Source: JBOGEB01 sp050743125
Lineage (GTDB): Bacteria; Actinomycetota; Nitriliruptoria; Euzebyales; Egibacteraceae
NCBI GenBank assembly: GCA_050743125.1
Contig: JBOGEB010000096.1
Span: 1 to 15,239 of the forward strand
Direction: 5' to 3'
Length of the DNA: 15,239 bases
Shown here: one piece after another, positions 1-7,968 of the stretch
How positions within the stretch are numbered: position 1 is the first letter of the stretch
Layout of the letters: each line of letters opens with the position of its first letter
Made by a program: the position numbers and the translations under genes
The notes under the pieces: model-generated
The model's database searches: none
Seen by the model: only the letters and a program-made list of their open reading frames with translations
Told to the model about the DNA's origin: nothing

Positions 1-606
1 ACGAAGACGACCGTCGCCGATCTCGCGCTCGTCCGCGCGTGGGGCATCGACGGGGCGCTGGCCGCCCGTGCCCGGCGCGGTGACCCGGTGCTCGGCATCT
101 GCGGCGGCTACCAGATGCTCGGCCGCACCATCAGCGACCACGTCGAGTCGTGCGCGGGCGTCGTCGAAGGCCTCGGCCTGCTGCCCGTGAAGACCATTTT
201 CGAGGCCGAGAAGGTGCTCGCCCGCAGCGCTGGCACCTGCCCGTTGCTGGGAGACACCCCCGCCACCGGGTACGAGATCCGCCACGGCCGCGTGACCGTG
301 CACGGCGGCGCGCCGCTGCTCGATCCGCCAGGCGACGGATGCACCGTCGGAGCCGTGCTCGGGACCTCCTGGCACGGGCTGCTCGAAGGCGACGAGCTGC
401 GCCGGGCGCTGCTGGCCTGGGTCGCCGAACGGCGCGGCCTCGACTTCGTTCCCGCCGAGACCCACTTCGCCGCCGTCCGCGAGGCCCGCCTCGACGCGCT
501 CGGCGACCTTGTTGAGCACCACGTCGACCTCGACGCGCTGACGGCGCTCCTTGTCCGATGGACCACGCCAACCCCCCCACCCGCCCGCCCACCCTTGACG
601 GAATAA
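1..606 (+). CDS. cobQ: Cobyric acid synthase, 3' part (5' end outside window)
   Basis: C-terminal 201 residues of CobQ, the ATP- and glutamine-dependent enzyme that amidates positions b, d, e and g of adenosylcobyrinic a,c-diamide to give adenosylcobyric acid. The frame is open from base 1, so the gene starts upstream and the synthetase domain is missing here. What remains is the class-I glutamine amidotransferase domain. The motif GICGGYQMLG carries the nucleophile Cys (codon 100-102), and GTSWHGLL carries the catalytic His (codon 373-375). A start at GTG 88 is possible on paper but would cut off TVADLALVR, a conserved stretch before the Cys loop, so I reject it. The protein ends in a Pro-rich tail (TPTPPPARPPLTE). 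cobN follows after only 4 bases, so both are probably on one transcript. CobB has the same type of amidotransferase domain, but a full cobB lies downstream and the spacing fits CobQ better. Confidence 0.93.
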   Translation, partial: TKTTVADLALVRAWGIDGALAARARRGDPVLGICGGYQMLGRTISDHVESCAGVVEGLGLLPVKTIFEAEKVLARSAGTCPLLGDTPATGYEIRHGRVTVHGGAPLLDPPGDGCTVGAVLGTSWHGLLEGDELRRALLAWVAERRGLDFVPAETHFAAVREARLDALGDLVEHHVDLDALTALLVRWTTPTPPPARPPLTE

Positions 607-610
607 GTGC

Positions 611-3600
611 GTGATCTTCTTCCTCACCACCGCCGACACCGAGGTGCTCGCCGCCCGGCGCGCGGTTGAGACGCTGCCCGGCGGCTTCCCGCCGGTCCGG
701 GCCTTGAACCCGACGACCAACGACGTGGATCTCGACGGGGTGCAGGTCGTGCTCGTCCGGCTGCTCGGGGGGCGGCGGGCGTGGGAGGGGTTCGACGCGG
801 TCCGCGCCCGCTGTCTGGCCGAGGGCGTGCCGCTGCTCGCGTTCTCCGGCGAGGCCGCCCCCGACGCCGAGCTCACCGCTCTGTCCACGGCCCCGGCCGG
901 CGTCGTCGCCGACGCGTTCGCCTACCTCGTGCAGGGCGGGGTCGAGAACACGGCAAACCTCTTCCGCTTCGTCGCCGACACCCTGCTCCGCGAAGGGTTC
1001 GGCTTCGACCCGCCGGTCGCCCTGCCGGAGGAGGGCGTGTGGGGGTCCCCGACCATCGACCCGACCAGGCCGACCGTCGGCGTCGTCTTCTACCGCACCC
1101 ACTGGATGAGCGGGAACACCGGCTTCGTCGCCGCGCTCTGCGAGGCGATCGAGGCGGCCGGCGCGAACGCGCTGCCGGTCTTCTGCTACTCGCTGCGGCC
1201 CCGCGGTGGCACTGTCCCGGCCCTGCAACTCCTCCATCGTGCAGACGCGGTCGTCCTCACGGTCCTCGCCATGGGCGGGAGCACCGCTGCCGACGCCGAC
1301 GGCTGGTCGGTGCCGGCGCTCGAGGCCCTCGGCGTGCCGGTGATCCAGGCGCTCTGCGCGACCTCGTCCCGGGCCGCATGGGACCAGTCGAGCACCGGCC
1401 TGTCGCCGCTCGACGTCGCGATGCAGGTCGCGCTGCCCGAGTTCGACGGGCGGATCGTGACGGTGCCGTTCTCGTTTAAGGAGGCCGACGCATCGGGCAC
1501 GGTCAGCTACGTCGCCGACCCCGAGCGGGCCGCTCGGGTGGCGGGGATCGCCACAAGGCTCGCCCGGCTGCGCCACACGCCCGACGAGCGCAAGCGGGTC
1601 GCGGTCATGCTCTCGAACTACCCGACGAAGCACAGCCGGGTCGGCAACGCGGTCGGCCTCGACACGCCCGCCTCGGCGGTGCGGCTGCTCGACGCGCTGA
1701 CCCAGGCCGGCTACGACACCGGGGACTGGGCCAGCCGCGGCTGGGACGGCGATCAGCTCGTCCACGCGCTCATCGCGGCCGGCGGGCACGACGCGGAATT
1801 CTTGACCGAGTCACATCTGAAGACCAACCCGCTCCGGGTCCGCGCGACCCGGTACGCGCAGTGGTTCGCGCGGCTGCCAGACGACCTGCGCTCCAAGATC
1901 GAAGCCAAATGGGGCACGCCGCCCGGCGAGCTCTACCGCGACGGCGACGACCTGGTCGTCGCCGGCCTCGAGCTCGGCAACGTGCTCCTCGGCATCCAGC
2001 CGCCGCGGGGGTTCGGCGAGAACCCGGTCGCGATCTACCACGACCCCGACCTCCCGCCGACGCACCACTACCTGGCGGTCTACCGCTGGCTCGACGAGGA
2101 GTGGGGCGCGGACGCGGTCGTCCACCTCGGCAAGCACGGCACGCTCGAGTGGCTGCCCGGCAAGGGGCTCGGCCTGTCGGCGTCGTGCGCGCCGGACGCG
2201 GTGCTCGGGTCTCTGCCGCTGCTCTACCCGTTCGTCGTGAACGACCCCGGTGAGGGCACGCAGGCGAAGCGCCGCGCGCACGCGGTGATCGTCGACCACC
2301 TCGTCCCGCCGATGACGCGCGCGGAGACCTACGACGACCTCGCCCGCCTGGAGCAGCTGCTCGACGAGTACTACCAGGTGTCCACCCTCGACCCGGCCAA
2401 GCTGCCGGCGATCCGCGGGCAGATCTGGCAGCTGCTGCGCGCTGCCGAGCTCCACCGCGACCTCGGCGTCGAGGAGCCGCCGAGCGACTTTGATAATTTC
2501 CTCGTCCACGTCGATGGCTACCTGTGCGAGATCAAGGACGCGCAGATCCGCGGCGGCCTCCACGTGCTCGGCCAGGCGCCGGCGGGACAGGAGCGCACCG
2601 GCCTCGTGCTCGCGATCCTGCGGCTGCCGCAGGCCGGTTTGCCGGGACTGCGCGAGGCGCTCGGCCTGGACGAGGAGACGGCGAGCCGGGCCACCGTCGA
2701 CCAGGTGGAAGCTCGTGCCCGCGCACTCGTCGAGGCGATGGACGCGAAGGGCTGGGACCCCTCCGTTGCCGACGCTATGGCCGAGGGCCAGGTGGCCGAC
2801 GTGCTCCGCTTCGCCGCGACCGAGGTCGTCCCGCGGCTGGGGGCGACCGACCGTGAGATCGCGCGGCTGCTCGACGGCCTCGACGGGCGCTATGTCCCGG
2901 CCGGACCCTCGGGGTCGCCGACCCGCGGCCGGGTCGATGTACTCCCGACGGGGAAGAATTTCTACTCCGTCGACCCCAAGGGCCTGCCGAGCGAGCTGTC
3001 GTGGGCGGTCGGCCAACGCCTGGCCGACGACCTCTGCGCGCGCTACCGCCGCGAGACCGGCCAGTGGCCGACCTCGATCGGGATCGTCGTGTGGGGCACG
3101 TCGGCGATGCGGACCCACGGCGACGACATCGCCGAGGTCCTCGCGCTGCTCGGCGTGCGGCCGCGCTGGCAACTCCAGACCCGGCGGGTGACCGGGCTGG
3201 AGCTCATAGGCCTCGAGGAGCTGGGCCGCCCGCGCGTCGACGTCACCGTGCGGATCAGCGGGTTCTTCCGCGACGCGTTCCCCCACCTCGTGCAGCTGAT
3301 GGACGACGCGGTGGCGATGGTGGCCGGGGTTGCCGAGACGGCCGAGCAGAATCCCGTCGCCGCTCACGTCCGCGCCGACCTCGCGGCGGGCGTCGACCGG
3401 CGCCGGGCGACCGCGCGGGTGTTCGGGTCGAAGCCGGGCGCGTACGGGGCCGGGCTGCTCCCGCTGATCGACGCGCGGAACTGGCAGACCGACGCCGACC
3501 TCGCCGAGGTCTACGCCGTCTGGGGCGGCTACGCGTACGGGCGCGACCTCGACGGGGTCGAGGCGCGCGACGAGATGGCGCGCACGTTCAGCCGGATCCG

Positions 3601-4141
3601 GGTCGCGGTGAAGAACACCGACACCCGCGAGCACGACCTGCTCGACAGCGACGACTACTTCCAGTACCACGGCGGCATGGTCGCCGCCGTCCGCGCGCTG
3701 ACCGGGTCACAGCCGAGGGCGTACATCGGCGACTCGGCCGACCCCGCCCGCGTCCGCACCCGCGACCTGCGCGAGGAGACCGCCCGCGTGTTCCGCTGCC
3801 GGGTCGCGAACCCGAAGTGGATCGACGCGATGCGCCGGCACGGCTACAAGGGCGCGTTCGAGCTGTCCGCCACCGTCGACTACCTGTTCGGCTACGACGC
3901 CACGGCCGGGGTCGTCGAGGACTGGATGTACGAGCAGCTGTCCCAGCGCTACGTCTTCGACCCCGAGGTCCGCGCGTTCATGGAGCGGTCCAACCCGTGG
4001 GCGCTCCGGGCGGTCGCCGAGCGGCTGCTCGAGGCCGCCGACCGGCGCCTGTGGGCCGACCCCGACCCCGACACGCTCGACCGGCTCCGCGCGGTGTACC
4101 TGGAGTTGGAGGGAGACCTGGAGGACCGTGACCTCGACTGA
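611..4141 (+). CDS. cobN: Cobaltochelatase large subunit CobN
   Basis: The 1176-residue protein is the porphyrin-binding large subunit of the ATP-dependent chelatase that inserts cobalt into hydrogenobyrinic acid a,c-diamide. It belongs to the CobN/BchH family, and its length is normal for actinobacterial CobN. The N-terminus (MIFFLTTADTEVLAARRAVE, then VVLVRLLGGRRAWEG near residue 45) is typical of the actinobacterial form and supports the GTG start at 611. The central family signature HLGKHGTLEWLPGK begins at His505, preceded by NPVAIYHDPDLPPTHHYLAVYRW. FGSKPGAYGAGLLPLID, a further conserved block, lies near residue 940. The ATPase partner gene follows with a 14-nt overlap, which fits a stoichiometric complex. 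A BchH magnesium chelatase is the alternative, but the cobalamin neighbours make that unlikely. The ribosome-binding site before GTG 611 is weak, so coupling to cobQ translation is plausible. Confidence 0.96.
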   Translation: MIFFLTTADTEVLAARRAVETLPGGFPPVRALNPTTNDVDLDGVQVVLVRLLGGRRAWEGFDAVRARCLAEGVPLLAFSGEAAPDAELTALSTAPAGVVADAFAYLVQGGVENTANLFRFVADTLLREGFGFDPPVALPEEGVWGSPTIDPTRPTVGVVFYRTHWMSGNTGFVAALCEAIEAAGANALPVFCYSLRPRGGTVPALQLLHRADAVVLTVLAMGGSTAADADGWSVPALEALGVPVIQALCATSSRAAWDQSSTGLSPLDVAMQVALPEFDGRIVTVPFSFKEADASGTVSYVADPERAARVAGIATRLARLRHTPDERKRVAVMLSNYPTKHSRVGNAVGLDTPASAVRLLDALTQAGYDTGDWASRGWDGDQLVHALIAAGGHDAEFLTESHLKTNPLRVRATRYAQWFARLPDDLRSKIEAKWGTPPGELYRDGDDLVVAGLELGNVLLGIQPPRGFGENPVAIYHDPDLPPTHHYLAVYRWLDEEWGADAVVHLGKHGTLEWLPGKGLGLSASCAPDAVLGSLPLLYPFVVNDPGEGTQAKRRAHAVIVDHLVPPMTRAETYDDLARLEQLLDEYYQVSTLDPAKLPAIRGQIWQLLRAAELHRDLGVEEPPSDFDNFLVHVDGYLCEIKDAQIRGGLHVLGQAPAGQERTGLVLAILRLPQAGLPGLREALGLDEETASRATVDQVEARARALVEAMDAKGWDPSVADAMAEGQVADVLRFAATEVVPRLGATDREIARLLDGLDGRYVPAGPSGSPTRGRVDVLPTGKNFYSVDPKGLPSELSWAVGQRLADDLCARYRRETGQWPTSIGIVVWGTSAMRTHGDDIAEVLALLGVRPRWQLQTRRVTGLELIGLEELGRPRVDVTVRISGFFRDAFPHLVQLMDDAVAMVAGVAETAEQNPVAAHVRADLAAGVDRRRATARVFGSKPGAYGAGLLPLIDARNWQTDADLAEVYAVWGGYAYGRDLDGVEARDEMARTFSRIRVAVKNTDTREHDLLDSDDYFQYHGGMVAAVRALTGSQPRAYIGDSADPARVRTRDLREETARVFRCRVANPKWIDAMRRHGYKGAFELSATVDYLFGYDATAGVVEDWMYEQLSQRYVFDPEVRAFMERSNPWALRAVAERLLEAADRRLWADPDPDTLDRLRAVYLELEGDLEDRDLD

Positions 4142-6044
4142 CACGCCGTACCCGTTCTCCGCGCTCGTCGGCGCGGAGGATCTGGCCCTGGCGCTGGTCT
4201 TGAACGCCCTCTCGCCAGCGATCGGCGGGGTGCTCGTCCGCGGCGAGAAGGGCACCGCGAAGTCGACCGCGGTCCGGGGGCTCGCCGCGCTGCTGCCCGC
4301 GGTGGAGGTGGTGGCCGGCTGCCGGTTCTCGTGCGATCCCGTCTTGCCCGACCCGGGCTGCCCGGACGGGCCACACGGCGCGGACACGCCGGTCCAGGCC
4401 CGCCCCGCGCGGCTGGTCGAGCTGCCGGTCGGCGCGAGCGAGGACCGCGTGGCGGGGTCGTTGGACCTGGAGCGTGCCCTGGTCGAGGGGCGGCGGGCCT
4501 TCGAGCCTGGGCTCTTGGCGCGCGCGCACCGCGGGCTGCTCTACGTCGACGAGGTCAACCTGCTCGGCGACCACCTGGTCGACCTGCTCCTCGACGCGGC
4601 CGCGATGGGCACGAACCACGTCGAGCGCGAGGGCGTCTCCGTCCGCCACGCCGCCCGCTTCCAGCTGGTCGGCACGATGAACCCCGAGGAGGGTGAGCTG
4701 CGCCCGCAGCTGCTCGACCGCTTCGGGTTGACCGTCGAGGTACGCGCGTCACGAGACCCCGTGCTGCGGGCGGAGGTCGTCCGCCGCCGGCTCGCCTACG
4801 AGGCTGACCCCGCGGCGTTCGCCGCCGCCTGGGCGGATGCCGACGCCGAGGTCGCGGCCCGCATCTGCGCCGCGCGCACGCTGCTCGCCCAGGTCGTGCT
4901 GGGGGAACGGGCGCTCGAGGCGGTCGTGGCCGCCTGCGCCGCGTTCGACGTCGACGGGCTCCGCGCCGACATCGTCACCGCGAAGGCCGCGTGCGCGCTG
5001 GCCGCCTGGAGCGGTCGCACCGAGGTGTGCATGGAGGACGTCCGCGCCGCCGCTCTGCTCGCGCTGCCGCACCGGCGCCGCCGGGGACCGTTCGAGTCGC
5101 CGGGTCTGGATCCGGAAGAGCTCGACGAAGCGCTGAGCGAGTTCGAGGAGCGCCCCGATGGAGAGGGCCCTGATGACGACGGCGGTTCCCCCCCTTGTGG
5201 CCAGGATTCGTCACGCATGCGTGACGAATCCTGGCCACAAGGTCCCACCCAGCTGCCGGTGGGGACACCATTCCGTCCGGCGCTGCTCCAGCTCGATCGC
5301 ACGAGCAGCGCTGGACCACTCGGCCGGCGGAGCCCCGCCCAGGCCGAGCGGGGGCACCACGTCGGCGACCGCAGCCCGCGCGGCCGCGTCACGGACGTCG
5401 CGCTCGCCGCCACGATCCGCGCCGCCGCCGCCCGTGGTGGCCGGCCGCTGCGGCTGCGCGCCCAGGACCTGCGCGAGAAGGTCCTCCAGGGCCGCGAGGG
5501 CAACCTCGTCCTGTTCGTCGTCGACGCGAGCGGGTCGATGGCCGCGCGGCGGCGGATGACCGCGGTGAAGGGCGCGGTCTGCAGCCTCCTGCTCGACGCC
5601 TACCAGCGCCGGGACCGGGTCGGGCTCGTGACGTTCGCCGGCTCGGGCGCGCAGGCGCCGCTCGCGCCGACCGCGTCGGTCGAGCGGGCGGTCCGGCTGC
5701 TCGCCGACCTGCCCACCGGCGGGCGGACGCCGATCGCCGCCGGCCTGGAGAAGGCCGCCGAGGTCCTGGCCGTCGAGCAGGTTCGCGACCCCTGCCGCCG
5801 CCCATTGGTCGTGCTGCTCACCGACGGGCGCGTGACCGCCGGTGGCGACCCGGCCGCAGCCGCAGCCGCGCTCGCCGCCCGTGGCGTCTCCGCCGTCGTC
5901 GTCGACACCGAGGACGGCCAGGTGAGGCTCGGGATGGCCGGCGCGCTTGCCCGCATCATGAACGCGCCGTGGCTGCGGCTGGAGGAGCTGGCCGCCGACT
6001 CACTTGCTGGCGTGGTGAGAACGCTCACCAGGAGGGTCGCATGA
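4128..6044 (+). CDS. chlD: Cobaltochelatase AAA+/VWA subunit (ChlI-ChlD type, CobST equivalent)
   Basis: The 638-residue protein has a ChlI-like AAA+ domain (about residues 1-340), a low-complexity linker (about 340-385), and a ChlD-like part ending in a von Willebrand A domain (about 455-638). The Walker A motif is GEKGTAKST (39-47, Lys45) and the Walker B motif is LLYVDEVN (Asp141, Glu142). The metal-adhesion site is DASGS (Asp466, Ser468, Ser470), with Thr534 in GGRTPI and Asp566 in LTDGR. By family knowledge it energises CobN for cobalt insertion in place of CobS and CobT. GTG 4128 is preceded by GGAGG at 4120-4124 and overlaps the end of cobN. No separate ChlI gene is present in the window. 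The linker contains a C7 run and a 50-bp perfect palindrome (5193-5242) encoding residues unlike the family. A -1 frameshift there would release an ATPase-only protein. Full-length translation in frame 0 is uninterrupted. Confidence 0.93.
   Translation: MTSTDTPYPFSALVGAEDLALALVLNALSPAIGGVLVRGEKGTAKSTAVRGLAALLPAVEVVAGCRFSCDPVLPDPGCPDGPHGADTPVQARPARLVELPVGASEDRVAGSLDLERALVEGRRAFEPGLLARAHRGLLYVDEVNLLGDHLVDLLLDAAAMGTNHVEREGVSVRHAARFQLVGTMNPEEGELRPQLLDRFGLTVEVRASRDPVLRAEVVRRRLAYEADPAAFAAAWADADAEVAARICAARTLLAQVVLGERALEAVVAACAAFDVDGLRADIVTAKAACALAAWSGRTEVCMEDVRAAALLALPHRRRRGPFESPGLDPEELDEALSEFEERPDGEGPDDDGGSPPCGQDSSRMRDESWPQGPTQLPVGTPFRPALLQLDRTSSAGPLGRRSPAQAERGHHVGDRSPRGRVTDVALAATIRAAAARGGRPLRLRAQDLREKVLQGREGNLVLFVVDASGSMAARRRMTAVKGAVCSLLLDAYQRRDRVGLVTFAGSGAQAPLAPTASVERAVRLLADLPTGGRTPIAAGLEKAAEVLAVEQVRDPCRRPLVVLLTDGRVTAGGDPAAAAAALAARGVSAVVVDTEDGQVRLGMAGALARIMNAPWLRLEELAADSLAGVVRTLTRRVA
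5189..5224 (+). promoter_or_regulatory. Putative programmed -1 frameshift site in chlD
   Basis: The heptamer C CCC CCT (5189-5195) is in phase for -1 slippage: the frame-0 codons are CCC (5190-5192) and CCT (5193-5195), and both proline codons can re-pair as CCC one base back. It is followed by a hairpin able to form a very long stem. In the -1 frame translation continues with nine codons (LWPGFVTHA) and stops at TGA 5222-5224, inside the palindrome. The product would be 365 residues, covering the AAA+ domain only, close to the usual length of ChlI. Published work describes programmed frameshifting in chlD genes of cobalamin producers that lack chlI. That this site works is inference. The base of the full palindrome overlaps the slippery bases, so only its upper part (for example from 5201) could act as the stimulator. 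Confidence 0.4.
5193..5242. repeat. 50-bp perfect palindrome inside chlD
   Basis: Bases 5193-5217 are the exact reverse complement of 5218-5242, with the centre at GCATGC (5215-5220). In RNA this gives a stem of about 23 bp with a CAUG loop. It lies in the linker between the ATPase and VWA domains and encodes PCGQDSSRMRDESWPQG in frame 0, which looks foreign to the acidic, Pro/Gly-rich linker around it. It may be an interspersed palindromic repeat, a frameshift stimulator, or both. No second copy was noticed elsewhere in the window. Confidence 0.95.
6031..6035 (+). promoter_or_regulatory. Ribosome-binding site of cobO
   Basis: GGAGG lies five bases before ATG 6041 and inside the 3' end of chlD. 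It fixes the cobO start at the ATGA overlap with the chlD stop rather than at upstream in-frame codons. Confidence 0.75.
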
Positions 6045-6640
6045 GCGATCACCCACCGGCGGCGCCGGCCGGCGGCGCCGATCCCCCGAGGCGAAGAGCC
6101 CGGGAGCATCCCCTGTTGATCGTCAACACCGGCTACGGCAAGGGGAAGTCGACCGCGGCGTTCGGGCTGATGCTCCGCGCGTGGGCGCAGGGGTGGCCGA
6201 TCGGGGTTTACCAGTTCGTGAAGTCCGGCAAGTGGCGGGTGGGCGAGCAGGCGGCGGCGCTCGTGCTGTCGGACTCTGGCAAGGGCGGCCGGGTCGACTG
6301 GTTCAAGATGGGCGACGGCTGGACGTGGACGTCGCGCAACCTCGAGGAGTCCGCCGACCTCGCCCGCGAAGGCTGGGCCGAGGTCCGCCGCCGGATCGCC
6401 GACGAGACGTACCGCTTCCTCCTGCTCGACGAGTTCACCTACCCGATGACGTTCGGCTGGGTCGAGGTCGCCGAGGTCGTGGAGGTCCTGGTGGCCCGTC
6501 CGGGCTTTCAGCACGTCGTCGTGACCGGCCGCGACGCGCCCGCCGAGCTGATCGAGGCCGCCGACCTCGTCAGCGAGGTCGCCAAGGTCCGCCATCCGTT
6601 CGACGCCGGCCGCCGTGGCCAGAAGGGAATCGAGTGGTGA
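6041..6640 (+). CDS. cobO: Cob(I)yrinic acid a,c-diamide adenosyltransferase
   Basis: The 199-residue CobO/CobA-type ATP:corrinoid adenosyltransferase attaches the 5'-deoxyadenosyl ligand to cobalt of cob(I)yrinic acid a,c-diamide, the step after cobalt insertion. The P-loop is GYGKGKST (31-38), followed by AAFGLMLRAW. QFVKSGKWRVGE, DWFKMGDGWTWT, LLLDEFTYP and the C-terminal DAGRRGQKGIEW closely match what I know of actinobacterial CobO, which also ends in GQKGIEW. The first about 20 residues are Pro/Ala/Arg-rich and variable. The start ATG forms a 4-nt ATGA overlap with chlD and has a good GGAGG. cobB follows with a GTGA overlap. Position directly after the chelatase genes fits the order of reactions. 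PduO- and EutT-type adenosyltransferases are excluded by the P-loop architecture. Confidence 0.95.
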   Translation: MSDHPPAAPAGGADPPRRRAREHPLLIVNTGYGKGKSTAAFGLMLRAWAQGWPIGVYQFVKSGKWRVGEQAAALVLSDSGKGGRVDWFKMGDGWTWTSRNLEESADLAREGWAEVRRRIADETYRFLLLDEFTYPMTFGWVEVAEVVEVLVARPGFQHVVVTGRDAPAELIEAADLVSEVAKVRHPFDAGRRGQKGIEW

Positions 6641-7968
6641 GGGCGGTGAGCATCCCCCGCCTCGTCGTCGCCGGGACGTCGTCGGGCGTCGGGAAGACCA
6701 CGGTCGCGACGGGGCTCATGGCAGCCCTGGCCGGGCGGGGCCTTACGGTGGCCGGCTTCAAGGTCGGCCCCGACTTCATCGATCCCTCGTACCACGCCCT
6801 GGCCACCGGCCGGCCGGCGCGCAACCTCGACGCGTTCCTCTGTGGCCCCGACCTCGTCGCGCCGCTGTTCGCCCACGGCGCCACGGGCGCGGACGTCGCG
6901 GTCGTCGAGGGCGTGATGGGCCTGTTCGACGGCGTTACGGCCCGTGGCGAGCTGGCGAGCACCGCGCACGTCGCGAAGCTCCTCGACGCCCCCGTGATCC
7001 TGGTCGTCGACGCCAGCGCGATGGCCCGGTCGGTCGCGGCCACGGTCCACGGCTACGCGACGTTCGACCCCGACCTGTCCGTCGCGGGCGTCGTCTGCAA
7101 CCGGGTGGGCTCACCCGGCCACGCCGAGATCCTCCGCGAGGCCCTCGCGCCGCTGGGCGTCCCGCTGCTCGGCACGCTCCCGCGCGACCCTGCGCTGTGC
7201 AGCCCCTCGCGCCATCTCGGCCTCGTCCCGGTCGCCGAGCGTCCAGCCGAGGCCCGCCGCGCCGTCGCCGACCTCGGCGGCCGGGTCGGCGCCCACGTCG
7301 ACCTCGACGCCGTCCTCGCCCTGGCCCGCACCGCGCCCCGGCTGCACCGTGCGGCGTGGGCGCCGCCGGCCGGGTGGACGCGTGACGCCCCGCGCCGCCG
7401 CGTGGCCGTCGCCGGAGGTCCGGCGTTCAGCTTCGTCTACACGGAGAACCTCGAGCTGCTCGCCGCCGCCGGCGCCGAGATCGCGCCGCTCGACCCCACC
7501 CGGGACGAGGCGCTGCCCGACGGCACGCAGGCGCTCTACCTGGGCGGCGGGTTCCCCGAGGCGCACGCCGAGGCGCTCTCTGCGAACGCCCCGCTCCGGG
7601 CTGCCGTCGCCGCCTTCGACGGGCCCGTCCTGGCCGAGTGCGGCGGCCTGCTCTACCTCTGCCGCCAGCTGGACGGGCTGCCGATGTGCGGGGTGCTCGA
7701 CGCGCAGGCGGCGATGACCGACCGGCTCACGTTGGGGTATCGCGAGGCCGAGGCCGCGACGGGCTCGGCGCTCTGGGACCTGGGAGCGCGCGTCTGCGGC
7801 CACGAGTTCCATTACTCGACGGCCACACCCGGGGCTGGGGCCGCGCCAGCGTGGCGCCTGCCGAGAACCGAAGGCTTCGTGACCGGTCGTGTGCACGCGA
7901 GCTACCTCCACACCCATTGGGCGGCGACCCCCGACGTGGCACGGCGCTTCCTGGAGGCCGCGGCATGA
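6637..7968 (+). CDS. cobB: Hydrogenobyrinic/cobyrinic acid a,c-diamide synthase
   Basis: The 443-residue CobB/CbiA enzyme uses ATP and glutamine to amidate the a and c carboxyls of the corrin ring. The N-terminal dethiobiotin-synthetase-like ATPase has GTSSGVGKTT and GFKVGPDFIDPSYH, followed by VVEGVMGLFDG. The C-terminal class-I amidotransferase domain has AECGGLLYLC (Cys335) and SYLHTHW (His425, His427). Three in-frame GTG codons (6634, 6637, 6646) could start it. I chose 6637 because it gives the GTGA 4-nt overlap seen throughout this operon and follows an AAGGGAA at normal spacing. The substrate is hydrogenobyrinic acid if cobalt enters late through CobN, or cobyrinic acid if it enters early through CbiX. 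The sequence alone cannot decide this, because both chelatases are encoded here. Confidence 0.95.
   Translation: MRAVSIPRLVVAGTSSGVGKTTVATGLMAALAGRGLTVAGFKVGPDFIDPSYHALATGRPARNLDAFLCGPDLVAPLFAHGATGADVAVVEGVMGLFDGVTARGELASTAHVAKLLDAPVILVVDASAMARSVAATVHGYATFDPDLSVAGVVCNRVGSPGHAEILREALAPLGVPLLGTLPRDPALCSPSRHLGLVPVAERPAEARRAVADLGGRVGAHVDLDAVLALARTAPRLHRAAWAPPAGWTRDAPRRRVAVAGGPAFSFVYTENLELLAAAGAEIAPLDPTRDEALPDGTQALYLGGGFPEAHAEALSANAPLRAAVAAFDGPVLAECGGLLYLCRQLDGLPMCGVLDAQAAMTDRLTLGYREAEAATGSALWDLGARVCGHEFHYSTATPGAGAAPAWRLPRTEGFVTGRVHASYLHTHWAATPDVARRFLEAAA

Noticed and set aside
541..610. Possible promoter or terminator between cobQ and cobN
   Set aside because: Only 4 non-coding bases and a C-rich cobQ tail; no hairpin with a T-run and no promoter-like elements visible.
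5158..5559. Plus-one frame of chlD as a frameshift product
   Set aside because: A +1 slip at the C-run would add over 100 Arg/Ser-rich residues with no family resemblance before stopping at 5559. The -1 frame, which stops at once, is the more sensible alternative.
6058..6082. GGCGCC-rich inverted repeat near the start of cobO
   Set aside because: Simple Ala/Gly/Pro coding in a variable N-terminus; short and low complexity.
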